Origin: Bilabrum cf. latius
Lineage: Eukaryota > Bigyra: Bicosoecida > Bigyra > Bicosoecida
Length of the DNA stretch: 64,000 nt
Direction: 5' to 3'
NCBI GenBank assembly: GCA_965178125.1
Contig: OZ237766.1
Location: 558,001 to 622,000 of the forward strand
The notes under the pieces were generated by a model. It saw nothing but the letters and a program-made list of their open reading frames with translations. It was not told the origin of the DNA and made no database searches. The number at the start of each line of letters is the position of its first letter. The stretch's first letter is position 1. Positions 32,801 to 45,200 of this stretch are shown here, piece after piece. Both the position numbers and the translations under genes were made by a program.

Positions 32801-34262
32801 CCGCCAGCGCCGCCGCGTCCATCACCGTCTTGCCCTCTGCCGCGGCCGCGGCCGCGGCCGCTTGGATTGACGCACTGCCACCAGTGCCGGGGTGAGTGTG
32901 GTAGCGGGCGGCCATGGCCGGGTCGGGTTGTGTGGCGCCTGCGCCCGAGCTGGCCGCGATGGCTTGGTACTCGTTTGAGCTGGCGATGGTGCCTGGCTTC
33001 AGTGCATGGAGCACTGCCAGGAGTAGGGTTGGTGGCCATACGTCCTGCTTGAAGTTCTGCCGCTCAGCGCCGGTGGCCGGCTGGCTCACTTGCGAGCGCG
33101 TGAGGCATGCCCATCTGTCGGCTGCGTCAGCTTGGATCAGGTCGGGCCACATCCCGACTCGCATGATGAGGATGGCTTCGAAAGCCAGCGCCGCACGGTA
33201 CGTCTTGTTGCCGAAGTCGATGGCTCGCGTCGCTCTTTCCTCCCAAGCGTCGAATAACTGCTTGAGATTGAGCATGAACAGCTCTGTGATGAGTGCGTTG
33301 TCCACCAGAATACCGCCTGCCTTGCCCACAGTGCGCATGTCGTCCAGAACTAGGGCACGGTCGGAGGCGTAGTCTCCGTACGCGCGTGCCAAGGGAGCGT
33401 CTAGTTGTTGGAGGTGGTGCTCGGACAAGTGCCCCACAGATTCTACCAACTTGCGGCAGCCCTGGTGCAAGTTCTGCAGGTGCTTGAGGTTTGCAGTCTA
33501 CGCCGGCTGCGGGTCCTGCGGCGGCTCCCGCATCCTGTGCCTCCGCTAATGCGCCCCCCTCTGCGTCGCCCACAGCAGCGCCCTCTAGTGCGTCCTCAGC
33601 TGGCGGTGGGCCCCGGATGTCCCATCCGTTGGCACATGCCACCTTGACCGCGAGGGTTAGCTCGGCTTGCGTCTTTCGAGTATGAAGATGGAGGAATGCT
33701 GCTAGCTGGATAAGCGAGTATACCAGGGCTGCGCCTTGGTGTTCGCCACTTCGCATGTAGTGCCGCAGTCTTTGGATGATCACCGGCGGCGCGCCAGGGC
33801 CGAGCTCAGTGAGTTTCGGCAAGTCGTCGAGCATTTTGGCAACATCCTCGGAACTGGGGTTTGTCTTAATCGTACCATATAGCGCCAGCACGTACGCAAC
33901 ACTGAACAGGATTATAAAGAGCCGGCGCCGCGCTCTTGACTTCTCGGGTTCGTTTGGGGCATAGGACAGCTCATTCTCGGCCAGAAACCATATCACCAAA
34001 TCATTTGCAGGCTTGAGAACGGACTAGTGGTCCTGATTGTCCGTGCAGGCCGCGACCACCCCTTTGCCAAGGTAATGTGGGCCGACCTTTTCGTGTAGGA
34101 AGGCGATGGGAACGTCAGGGGCCTTAAACAGTGCAACCTGGAGTGCTGGCTCCGCCAAATATTCCTTGATACCATCCAAAGGTTGATGGGCCTTTGCATT
34201 GTTGCGAAACGCCGCGAGGTTGTGTGCGGCTGCCGCGACGGAGTACGAGCTTTCTGCACACT

Positions 34263-34444
34263 CAGCTGCAAACTCAACTTTCGTTGTACGCCTCTTGCAC
34301 TCAGTGTATGTTGCGTTGTGCTGTAGGCGTCTCTATTTATGCGCTGGTTGGTGCGCGTGCCGAACAAGGTGCCAAGATTCCAGCGCCACATCTCCACGGT
34401 CCGATAAAACCGGAACTCTCCGCGCGCTCCGACTCCCAATTTGA
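34263..34444. repeat. direct repeat, right copy of YR element
   Basis: Matches 29453-29621 with an extra CTTTCGTTGTACGCCTCT and point differences; marks the other end of the element. Confidence 0.8.
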
Positions 34445-34781
34445 TATTCCTCTTCAGCAGCGAAGTTACGGCCTCACTCCCGGGTAGCACACTCCAGTGG
34501 ATGAAGGCACACTTCAACGCCAGCCTGTCTTTCATGGCCGGGACAACGACGACTGGATCGGAGGTAGCACCCCTGTGCATCCCATGGTGGCTCAGCTCCC
34601 TCTAGTGGCCACCAGCTGAGTGTGTGTTGGGAAAAGTGTCGGCAGTCCACGGAGTACACATCCCTATGCTGACAGTGGGTACCGCCAAGGCAACACTATA
34701 CCTCGCCCGACCATTAGTCACCCAGCGGATACATACGCCCGCCTATGTCCTCATGGGAATGCAGACAACATCAGTTTAGTC

Positions 34782-35849
34782 ATGTAGATGACCTTAGGGC
34801 TGGTCAACGCTCGAACGATGCCCCGGATATTACTGAGCAAACCCTCGGCTATGTGCATTGTCCAAGACTCGACTGCTCTGAAGTATGCAAGACACGGACT
34901 TGGCCTCGACCTCCCGCACGAACCAGTGGCCCTGACACGCGACGACGCGGCGCCGGTCCCAGCGTCAAGTACAGAACTTTGGGCACCGACTACAGGGTAG
35001 CAGAAGAGGCTGCAATAGGCGGAATACACCTTGGCGAGCGCTGGCCAGCACCCATCTGACAAGGACATGAAGTCTGCAGTGGAGACGATGGCCGAGCTCA
35101 ACGGGGGCCCCATCCCGTCTGGAGAGGCCCTCCTGGATTGGCAGAGCTCCGGAGACCATGTCATCGGATCGTATAGGCTTCCACCTAAATAGTGTCATAC
35201 GCTTGCTATTCAGGTCGTCATTGCTGTTCCCCTCTCAATGCGGCAGGCATACCGTCTGTAGGACTCGGATAATTGCATCGTCTCGGCAAATAGGTGCACC
35301 ACCATCGGAAGGATGCTGGCAGCAGTGGCCCGTATTGCCACGGCGGATGAATACGAACACACATGGTGCAGAACAATGGTGGCCAGACCAGACATGGGTG
35401 TATACAGCCTTCTGTACAGCATGAGAAGGGCCATCGACGGTCCTGAGCTAGCTTCCCTCCCGAGTCCTCCTGCTCAGCATAAACCACGCCGCTCCGATCA
35501 TCACGATGAAGACCCCGCCGACGGCCATGGCCAGCGAACAGTAGAATTCTGGGGCAGCCCTTCAAAAGATCAACGTGCAGCCATGGCCAAGTCGATCAAC
35601 GCAGGATCATTCGACAAGATTGCCGGACGGGAACTTCCACGAGTGGCGTACGACATGTTTCCCTCGGAGAGCCTCTTCAAGAGCCTTTGCGAGGGCAGCG
35701 AGTCCGAACTCGTGGACGAGCACGACCGAGAACTATACAGAAGGTGCAAGAACGGCATACTGGATGTGCCAGCTTTCTCCGCTGAGCTTTCTCCTCCGAC
35801 CGCCGAGGTCGACCGGAGACAGCGGCGATCGGCAACCGCGACTACCTGA
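34782..35849 (+). CDS. unknown protein between YR element and ARM gene
   Basis: Open in one frame from just after a TGA at 34617 to TGA 35847; ATG 34782 is the first in-frame start, giving 355 residues. It crosses several TAG (34785, 34998, about 35013, 35190, 35250) and the surrounding residues look coding: TG-Q-QKRLQ-Q-AEYTLASAGQ, then SGDHVIGSYRLPPK-Q-C, CTTIGRMLAAVARIATADEYEHTW, and a charged C-terminus with NAGSFDKIAGRELPRVAYDMF. No family recognised. The 54 codons upstream of ATG 34782 are also open (GNTIPRPTISHPADTYARL), so an upstream exon is likely. Confidence 0.5.
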
Positions 35850-36276
35850 ATCAGATCCCAAGTCTTACCGCTATACCTCTGATACTGCAATTGCACGCAC
35901 CACTCTCCTTTGGCACGTCGACTGGCCTAGTAGCTGCATGGCTTCCGGTCCCCATCCCCACCACCCGTTAAGGTCCGTGTGCGCGCACTTTGCACCATAA
36001 CCTTGGCCCTATCCTTTCAGCTTGCACGTACAGGTCCTGGCCGACCTGCCGTCTATCCCCCCGCCTTTTGACCTACTATGCGGACTGCTGGCCATGCAGC
36101 CCACTACCACTGGCGTCACCCGTGTGCCTGCACATGGAGCACCCCTTCTTTACGTTGTGCTCTCCGGTTGACACCACACTATCGTCAGATCTGCCGGTGC
36201 CCCCCTCTTTTTCCTCTCAAGCTTCTCTCCGCCCATACCCGACTCATCGTCCGGCTCACCTCTGCTCCCCGTCGTT
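35850..36276. other. convergent 3' spacer
   Basis: Pyrimidine- and Cys/Pro-codon-rich stretch between two convergent genes; no supported feature. Confidence 0.4.
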
Positions 36277-39200
36277 TTAATCCTGACTTCCAGGTCCACG
36301 TACCATCAGATCGTCCGATCCAGCGGCAATGTAGCGAATGGCACATGCTGCATGCTCTGCCTCTGCACCCTTGCTTGACTTAAGCATCGCCTTCAGGCTC
36401 GGCAGTGCATCTGCCTGCACCACAGCTTGCTTCAGACCGTCCGATCCAGCTGCAATGTAGCGAATGGCACATGCTGCATGCTCTGCCTCTGCACCCTTGC
36501 TTGACCTTAGCATCGGCACCAAGCCTGCAAGTGCACCTGTTCGCACCACAGCTTGCTTCAGACCGTCCGATCCAGCGGCAATGTTGCGAATGGCACACGC
36601 CGCATATTCTGCTGTATTTCCCTTGCTTGACCTCAGCATCGGCACCAAGCCTCTCAATGCACCTGCCTGCACCACAGCTTGCTTCAGATCTTCCGATCCA
36701 GCGGCAATGTAGCGAATGGCACATGCTGCATGCTCTGCCTCCGTACCCTTGCTTGACGTCAGCATCGCTTCCAGGCTCGGCAGCGCACCTGCTTGCACCA
36801 CAGCTTGCTTCAGACCGTCCGATCCAGCTACAATGTAGCGAATGGCACATGCTGCATGCTCTGCCTCTGCACCCTTGCTTGACCTTAGCATCGGGACCAA
36901 GCCTGCAAGTGCATCTGTTCGCACCACAGCTTGCTTCAGATCTTCCGATCCAGCGGCAATGTAGCGAATGGCACATGCTGCATGCTCTGCCTCCGCACCC
37001 TTGCTTGACGTCAGCATCGCCTTCAGGCTCGGCAGTGCATCTGTTCGCACCACAGCTTGCTTCAAATCTTCCGATCCAGCTGCAATGTTGCGAATGGCAC
37101 ACGCCGCATATTCTGCTGTATTTCCCTTGCTTGACCTCAGCATCGGCACCAAGCCTCTCAATGCACCTGCCTGCACCACAGCTTGCTTCAGATCGTCCGA
37201 TCCAGCGGCAATGTTCCGAATGGCACATGCTGCCTGCTCTGCCTCCGTACCCTTGCTTGACCTCAGCATCGCTTCCAGGCTCGGCAGCGCACCTGCTTGC
37301 ACCACAGCCTGCTTCAGACCGTCCGATCCAGCGGCAATGTAGCGAATGGCACATGCTGCCTGCTCTGCCTCTGCACCCTTGCTTGACCTCAGCATCGCCT
37401 TCAGGCTCGGCAGTACATCTGGTCGCATCACAGCTTGCTTCAGATCTTCCGATCCAGCTGCAATGTAGCGAGTGGCACATGCTGCATGCTCTGCCTCTGC
37501 ACCCTTGCTTGACCTCAGCATCGGCACCAAGCCTCTCAATGCACCTGTCTGCACCACAGCTTGCTTCAGATCGTCCGATCCAGCTGCAATGTAGCGAATG
37601 GCACATGCTGCATGCTCTGCCTCCGCACCCTTGCTTGACCTCAGCATCGGCACCAAGCCTACAAGTGCACCTGCCTGCACCACAGCTTGCTTCAGATCGT
37701 CCGATCCAGCGGCAATACAGCGCGTGGCACAGGTTGCTTGCTCTGCCTCTGCACCCTTGCTTGACTTCAGCATCGCCTTCAGGCTCGGCAGCGCACCTGC
37801 TTGCACCACAGCTTGCTTCAGATCGTCCGATCCAGCGGCAATGTAGCGAATGGCACATGCTGCATGCTCTGCCTCTGCACCCTTGCTTGACCTTAGCATC
37901 GGCACCAAGCCTACAAGTGCACCTGTCTGCACCACAGCTTGCTTCAGACCGTCCGATCCAGCGGCAATGTAGCGAATGGCACATGCTGCATGCTCTGCCT
38001 CTGCACCCTTGCTTGACTTCAGCATCGCCTTCAGGCTCGGCAGCGCACCTGCTTGCACCACAGCTTGCTTCAGACCGTCCGATCCAGCGGCAATGTAGCG
38101 AATGGCACATGCTGCATGCTCTGCCTCCGCACCCTTGCTTGACCTCAGCATCGGCACTAAGCCTACAAGTGCATCTGTTCGCACCACAGCTTGCTTCAGA
38201 TCGTCCGATCCAGCGGCAATGTAGCGAATGGCACATGCTGCATGCTCTGCCTCTGCACCCTTGCTTGACCTTAGCATCGCCACCAAGCCTACAAGTGCAT
38301 CTGTTCGCACCACAGCTTGCTTCAGACCGTCCGATCCAGCTGCAATGTAGCGAATGGCACATGCTGCATGCTCTGCCTCTGCACCCTTGCTTGACTTCAG
38401 CATCGCCTTCAGGCTCGGCAGTGCACCTGTTCGCACCACAGCTTGCTTCAGATCTTCCGATCCAGCTGCAATGTTGCGAATGGCACACGCCGCATATTCT
38501 GCTGTATTTCCCTTGCTTGACCTCAGCATCGGCACCAAGCCTCTCAATGCACCTGCCTGCACCACAGCTTGCTTCAGATCGTCCGATCCAGCGGCAATGT
38601 TCCGAATGGCCCATACTGCGCGCTCTGCTTCACCTCCCTTGCTTGATTCAAGCATCGGCACCAAACCTTTAAGTACACCTGCTTGTACCACGGCGTGCTT
38701 CAAATCGTCCGATCCAGCGGCAATGTTGATAATCGTCCATGCTGCATGCTCTGCCTCCGCACCTTTGCTTGACCTCAGCATTGGAACCAAGCCTGCAAGT
38801 GCACCGGCTTGTACCACAGCATTTTCCATATCTTCAGATCCTTCGGCAATGTTGCAAATGGCACCTGCTGCATACTCTGCCTCTGAGCCTTTTATAGACC
38901 TCAGCATTCGCACCAAGCCTTTCATAGCATTCGCATCGACTACAGTTTTCTTCAGATCGTCCGATCCAGCGGCAATGTTCCGGATGGCCCACACTGCACG
39001 CTCTGCTTCTCCCCCCTGCCTTGATTCAAGCATCAGCACCAGACCTCTCAGTGCACCTGCTTGCACCACAGCTTGCTTCAGACCGTTCGATCCAGCGGCA
39101 ATGTTGATAATTGCCCATGCTGCATGCTCTGCTGCTTTTCCTGTGCTCGATCGGAGCATCAGTACCAGATCATTCAATGCACCGGCTTGCACCACAGCTT

Positions 39201-42200
39201 GCTTCGAATCTTCTGATCCAGCAGCAATGTTGATAATGGCCAATGCTGCACACTCTGCCTCTGCACCCTTGCTTGACCTCAGCATCGGCACCAAGCCTGC
39301 AAGTGCACCTGTTCGCACCACAGCTTGCTTCAGATCTTCCGATCCAGCGGCAAAGTTCTAAATGGCACATGCTGCACGCTCTGCCTCTGCACCCTTGCTT
39401 GACGTCAGCATCGGAACCAAGCCTGCAAGTGCACCAGCTGCCACCAAAGTGTTGACCTATTTATATTTGCCAGCAGCAATGCAACAAATTGCCCTGGCTG
39501 CATTTTCAGCCGTGTTACCGTCTGAAAGCCTTAGAGATCGGATTAGTTCGTGGTGAACATGAGCCTTGAAAATGTGTTCACGTAGCTTGCTGCTGCAAGC
39601 GGGTTTCCAAGCGTGCGGTCGCATTGCTACAAATAGCACCATCCTACATTTTAGCGGTTCGTTTAGTCGCGCAAGGCAATTAATAATTCCATCAGCTGCT
39701 GTTGGGATATCCAGTATCGTATTGCAATACTCCTTCTTACTGGCGATCTCTGCCAAGACATGAATCGCGTTCGTTGGATCGAATCCATACGTCGACGAAA
39801 TTAATTCAATGAGAGCAGGAATTGCATCGGAACCGCGAATGCCCTCCTTTGCTGCTGAACTACAGCACATCTCTCTTAGTGCTAGTGCTGCATCCTAGGC
39901 ACGACCAACACGATCAGATCGAAGCAATAATGCAAGCGCAGGGATGGCTCCAGCACGTAGTGCTGCTTGGGTTCGCTCCTACGAACCCCGAACAGAGAAA
40001 GCAATGCACTTTGCAGCATAATCAGGCACGAATCTGAGCTTGCTCCCGAGAAGATCCACCAGGATACGAATTCCGACTGCAAATCCTTGCTATGTGGACC
40101 TTCCTTTCAGCAAAATACCCAGCTCGCGACACGCTTTCTTCTTCTAGCCTACTCCTCCGTGTTCCAAATGCTCCAAAAGCTCTCTCATTTCTACCACACT
40201 ATTCTCTGATACCATGTAGCGCCTGTCAGGCAGGCTTCTGTCCCCGTTGTGCTCCAGGTCGCCCTTCCGCACCATATCGTCAAGCACTGCCTGGAAATTC
40301 ATGCCTATAACCGCCTAACAGACATCTGTGATCCGTCTTTTGAAACTTCTTGTGTACAGCTAGCCTAGATTAGTAGCTGTCGCTGTTGCAGTCGCATCGG
40401 AATGGAGCTCTGCGATGGCATTTGAAATCCAGGCTCGAAGATCAGATGGAGCCAAGATTGCAGGAGGCTACGGGCTATCCTCCTGCTCAGCTTTCTCCGG
40501 CTGTCTCTCATGTAAGGGATCGGACTTCGAGGCACCTGCATGCGAATCAGCACCTCTGTTTTGCTCCTTAATGCGTAGTTCCTGCAGGAACTCGTCAAGA
40601 TCTTTTTGTGCGACAACCTTCACGACACGAGCCAAATCTTGACCGTACTTCTCTCGGTATTCTTGTGCTAGACCTTCAGCTGACACGTTTGGCTCCGTTG
40701 CATTCAACAAATCAAGCAGACTTTGCTTCAGAGGTGCTAGTACTGGGTTGATGTCAGGGGCCTTCTGTTGCTCGACTGTTCTGACCGCTCCACCGTCTGG
40801 AAATCGCATGCTAGCCCGGCGCCTGGCAAACTGGAGAATGCATTGACGGGTTGACTGCCTCCACTGTTGCAATATGAATTTGGAGCCAGCAGCACTGGTC
40901 TCCACCGAGAACACGGGTACTGATTCATTCCTATTCCATGCCTGCCGTCGGGGGGCGTCATTGCCGTATGCGGAGAGCTCACACAAATGACAGAAAATCT
41001 TGCAAACCGCATGCGCTGCTTCACGGCTGTCTTGCCTGTACATACCTAGCAGCTGCGCAAGCCTGGGGACAGCATTTGTGCGCTGCTCAACTAGCCTCTG
41101 TCCCACTCTAGGTTCGCTTTCGAGCATACCCTAGAGTAACTCTAAGTAGGGAAGTGCTGCTCGACCCTTCAACTCATGAATCTGACAAATGATAGCCTCT
41201 AATACGTGAGAGCCTGGACCTGTCATTTCGTTCACAATGTCGGCAGGACCTACCCTGGTCCCATCAAAGCAGAGAATTGCACGCAGCGCATCCCAAAACC
41301 ATCCGTGCTCTGCACTACTACGACACCATATTGACATTGGGATGGAGAAAACTACTGAACAGTGCTATCCAAATGCTTCGATCTCTCTTTGATCATCATA
41401 GCCGTCTCCAGTCAACCTAGCCCCCTCATCTCGGAGCTCACCCGCACACACCATGTCGCTCACCAGCTATTCGACCGTCATGCCGGCTGCTTGCCGAACT
41501 GCATCATGCATTGAACAGCCAAGGCGCTCAACAAACGTTGATTGAAGCTCAGGCAGCGTCATTTGGTCAGACTGAAACAAATACTTCACAAGCCGACGAA
41601 TGATCTCGTGTTGGGGTGTCCTGGGCTGAGTCGGCTCCCGGCTGGCACACAGCAGCGGTTCTGAATGTGGAGTGTTTCCAGTGGGACGCCACCGGGAAGT
41701 AGCATCGCCTAGCAATTCGATCAGCGTGCCATGACAAACCATTGCATCCAGGTGTGCGCGGAGGTTTCTAGCTTCACCAATGTCAGCCTTGTCATCTTGT
41801 CCGTCTAGAAGAAGCCAGGGCAGCTTTTCCGTAAAGGCTCGAGCAATCTCCAGCGGAGTCCACACGCCATCACCGATGATCTTCAATAGAGACTTCTTCA
41901 CAGCCTCCTCCCGCTCGATACCCACCGATATTTTTTCGAGCTCGCTCAACTGCTTGCTCAGTTCTGACTTTGCTGGTACGTCTGAGTTGCCCTGCAGGTG
42001 CCTCCGAAGCATGCCCGCCGCTTTGCGTACCAATTGTTTGTACCAATCGTCATGTGAACCAACACTGCGCTTGCGGTGCTCCATGCACGCAGTGTACTCA
42101 CGCATTGCCTCCGTTACCTTGTCAAGCGAAGCGTAGACCTCTGCAATACGCTCCTGCGTACGTATACAGTCCGGATGGCCTGCACCAAGCACCTCTTGCC

Positions 42201-45200
42201 GGATTGACAGACACTCTTCGAACTGATCGCGAGCTTCGGTGAAGCTTTTCCAAGACTGCAGGCACTTTGCAATCATATACTACTTTGTAGCAACTACAGG
42301 GGACTTGGAACCGTAGCACCTCCTGTAGATGTCTCTACACTCATTTAACTGTCCCAATGCCGTCTGGTGGTCCGTACCGCCCCCCTCTTTCAGCGAGAAT
42401 TGCGACACAGCAACCATGAGATCGGCATACTCCGGACAGTCAACACACCTCTTGCCCTTTGACTCCTTGAGCTATTTCAAAGCTCCATCATAAACTTCTT
42501 TGGAAGCTTTTGTGTTGCTGTTTGCGAGGTAGCACTCGCCCAGCTGGCGTTGGAACTCTAGAGGAGGATCTGGGTACGTGCTCCGAAATCTTGTCATGAT
42601 TTGCAAGGCCTCTCCTTGGCGTCCTGCACGCAGCAATAGCGCTGACTCGCCAATGCATGACTCCAAGCACGTGTGCTTCATTTCCTCATTAATGCGCCTG
42701 TAAACAGCATGAGCCTCCCTAGGATGGCGGTGCTGGAGGTAGGCAGCCAGTTGCACAGAGCACTGAACAAAAGCATCTGCATCGTCCGACTTTGCGCTGT
42801 ACCGCCGGACCAAACTCAAAAGATGAACTCGCTCAAGACCAGAGGACAGCGAAGCAAACTCGGCCAAAGATTGCAAAATATCACATTCACTAGCTCCGCC
42901 TACGTGTTGCAGGTGGCTAAGCTCTTGAACCAGCTCACGGGTGGCAGTGGCAGGGGACTTCGTGTGCAACCCAAGGTCAGCTGCCTACTCAGTAGCATCA
43001 CACTCGCTCATGACCTTGCGCGATAGGATGACACTTTGACTTCGTCCCGCCAAATCAGCACGATGCTGCACGAACACACCTTTAGAAGCATAGGCTACAG
43101 CCTCACAGGCCACTGCGCGTGACAGCTACGGCCCAATCTAGGAATGTTCTATCCTTGCGGCTAAATCTCTGGCCCGCTCCTTGCTGCTTTGGCCGCCGTA
43201 CAGTAACGCAAATTCGATGGCCTGTCGCATCTTATCATCAAGTTTACCTTCTAGCAGGTGACGTGCATGCCTCAAACCTAAGCCATATTTGTGAAGGGCC
43301 TACTTCAGGTGGGTTCGCACGCGCGCAGGATCGTCGGGACGCTCCATCAGGCGAAAGCTTTGTTTAAAGTCATTGAGTACTGGGCATGTGTGACCACTCT
43401 CAGCATCGAATGCGGCCTTGTGCAGCTTTCTGATAGCTTGTCTAGCAGACTCAACATGCTCTTGGGCCCCGTTCATGATTCCGTCAGGGCATAGGCCTAA
43501 AGAAGTGTCAGAGTCGCCCGAGAGCCTTCTTAGGCACTCCGCTGCTTCGGGTGGCAGCACGCAGGTCATGCACATGTTTCCGCAGTAGTACCACCTTGAG
43601 CAAGCAACGATAGCTACAAACTTACCACCACGACTTCCACACGGCACGACTGCACATCCGGAGTTCCTATCGAAACAGATGTTTGCTCGATCAAAATCAC
43701 AAGCCTCCCCAAAGCAAAGCTCCAGCGCGTTGCACAGTCCTTCTGTCGTGAACTTGGGGGTAGTATCTAGGCACGTCCGCTCAACACCTGCCGATCGACT
43801 AGACTTGGATGGAACTAACCAGACCTAACATTTGCTCTTTTCTTGAATCCAGTCCATCCACAGCACGTCCGGTATAAGCAATCGATGCGTATCAAGAACT
43901 ACACGCTGGCCGCTGGGCAACTAGTGCACTTCGACATCAAAAGGCAGCTGACTAGATACAGAGCCTGTTGACGGCGTGGTCTTGACAATAGTGTGATTCA
44001 CTGGACCGGTAGGCTGCGAATCAAGTCTAGCTTTGGATTGAGACATTTGATCGTGAAACGCTTCGACTACCTACTGATCCTATTTCGACAGCTATTGCAA
44101 GTCTACCTACATTATGGACAGAGATTCAGCATCGCAGGCAGTAGAAATGGTCGCTCGTAGTCGCATGTCGTTCTTTCCTAGCCTGCTCAAGATAGACCCG
44201 GACACGGTACTCGGCGCGCCATCACCAGCTACCGAGTACGAATGCCTCACAATCTCCGTAGACCGCTCGAGCAGTGTGCATCTGGCTAAGAAGAACGAGT
44301 CTGCGAGTTGCTGCACCACATCGTTCTGGCTCTCATCGACGTGGAGTGATTTCAAAGCATCAGCAGAGCCTACTCGCAGGGTAGACAAGGGCGAGAAGGG
44401 ACCGTGCTTCCTAACTGCAACCTTGGCAAACACCTAGACTCGAACAGTAACATGGTTTGGCCGAGTGTTATCTACAGGTATCACACTCAGCCGTAGATCG
44501 ACTTTCTCGAGCATTGGGCTGGATACATGCAGACTATTCAAACCATGCACCCATCGAACTGCGCCGACTTCTCGCTTGGCCGCCTTTGCCGCCATTCTGG
44601 TGCTGCCATAAATGCCCTTGTGATCGAAGGCAAACTTGAGGAACAGGCCACACTCAGCCAATTCGGCTTTCAGGCCACCTGCTTCGCCACCTGCTTCAAA
44701 AAATCGAAGGCCCGTGCTCCCATGGATCGCCGTCTTGTCCTCTTCGGTAAACCCCGTGGGAATGCAATTTTCCCTCCAAGAAAGATGCACGTCGGGAAAC
44801 GGGGCTTCCGTGACTCGGTCATGCACCGTGTTCAAGAAGTCCGCTCCGAGCTCCCGAAATTGCTCCGCTCGCTCCTTTTGCTGGTACGGAAACATGGCCA
44901 CCTACCGCCGGATCGCATCAAAGCGAGCCTGCCAATTGAATCTGTCTGGTGCTTGTGCTGCTGCTAATCCGCGGAGGGGTACTGTCTGGTCCTCTGGCTC
45001 ACTGGCCTACTCGTGGTGTGCGGGATCACTGGACCCTGCACCAGAGACAGGGCCTAGGCCATGGCGTTCTACTGGACGTGATGGCTTGCTACCCAGCGCC
45101 GATGTTTCAGTCCATGGGGCGCTCACGGGGCGGTCTCTCGCAGATGCCTCGGCAGACGACGGACCGCCAGCAGCAAGCCCACTCCTGGGGCCGTGACGCT

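Larger units (their letters stand above)
29453..34444 (-). mobile_element. tyrosine-recombinase element flanked by direct repeats
   Basis: About 5.0 kb bounded by direct repeats 29453-29621 (169 bp) and 34263-34444 (182 bp; differs by an 18-bp insertion and substitutions). Inside, all on the minus strand: a long ORF1-like region (34473-31387) and a tyrosine-recombinase gene (30840-29582). Cryptons carry only a recombinase, while DIRS/Ngaro elements add reverse transcriptase; I see no RT here. Flanking direct repeats plus YR would fit an Ngaro/PAT-like remnant or an unfamiliar Crypton type. Several frameshifts show the copy is dead. Confidence 0.6.
31387..34473 (-). pseudogene. ORF1 region of the YR element
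   Basis: Minus-strand coding in three frame blocks. From TGA 34474 the frame runs through the right direct repeat into ALFKAPDVPIAFLHEKVGPH and a hydrophobic stretch FIILFSVAYVLALYGTI to about 33490; then a shifted frame encodes LVESVGHLSEHHLQQLDAPL to TGA 32556, including a (Asp-Val)n run from a CACGTC microsatellite; then 32577-31387 (GALFHWWTTSRPPTDSG, TAA stop) crosses five TAG. I recognise no RT, RNase H or protease. A structural or DNA-binding role within the element is a guess. Frame changes may be decay or introns. Confidence 0.45.

Noticed and set aside
36405-38672. 755-residue plus-strand frame antisense to the ARM array
   Set aside because: Arises because the 126-bp units are open in several frames. 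Only the minus-strand frame encodes a known fold and extends beyond the array.
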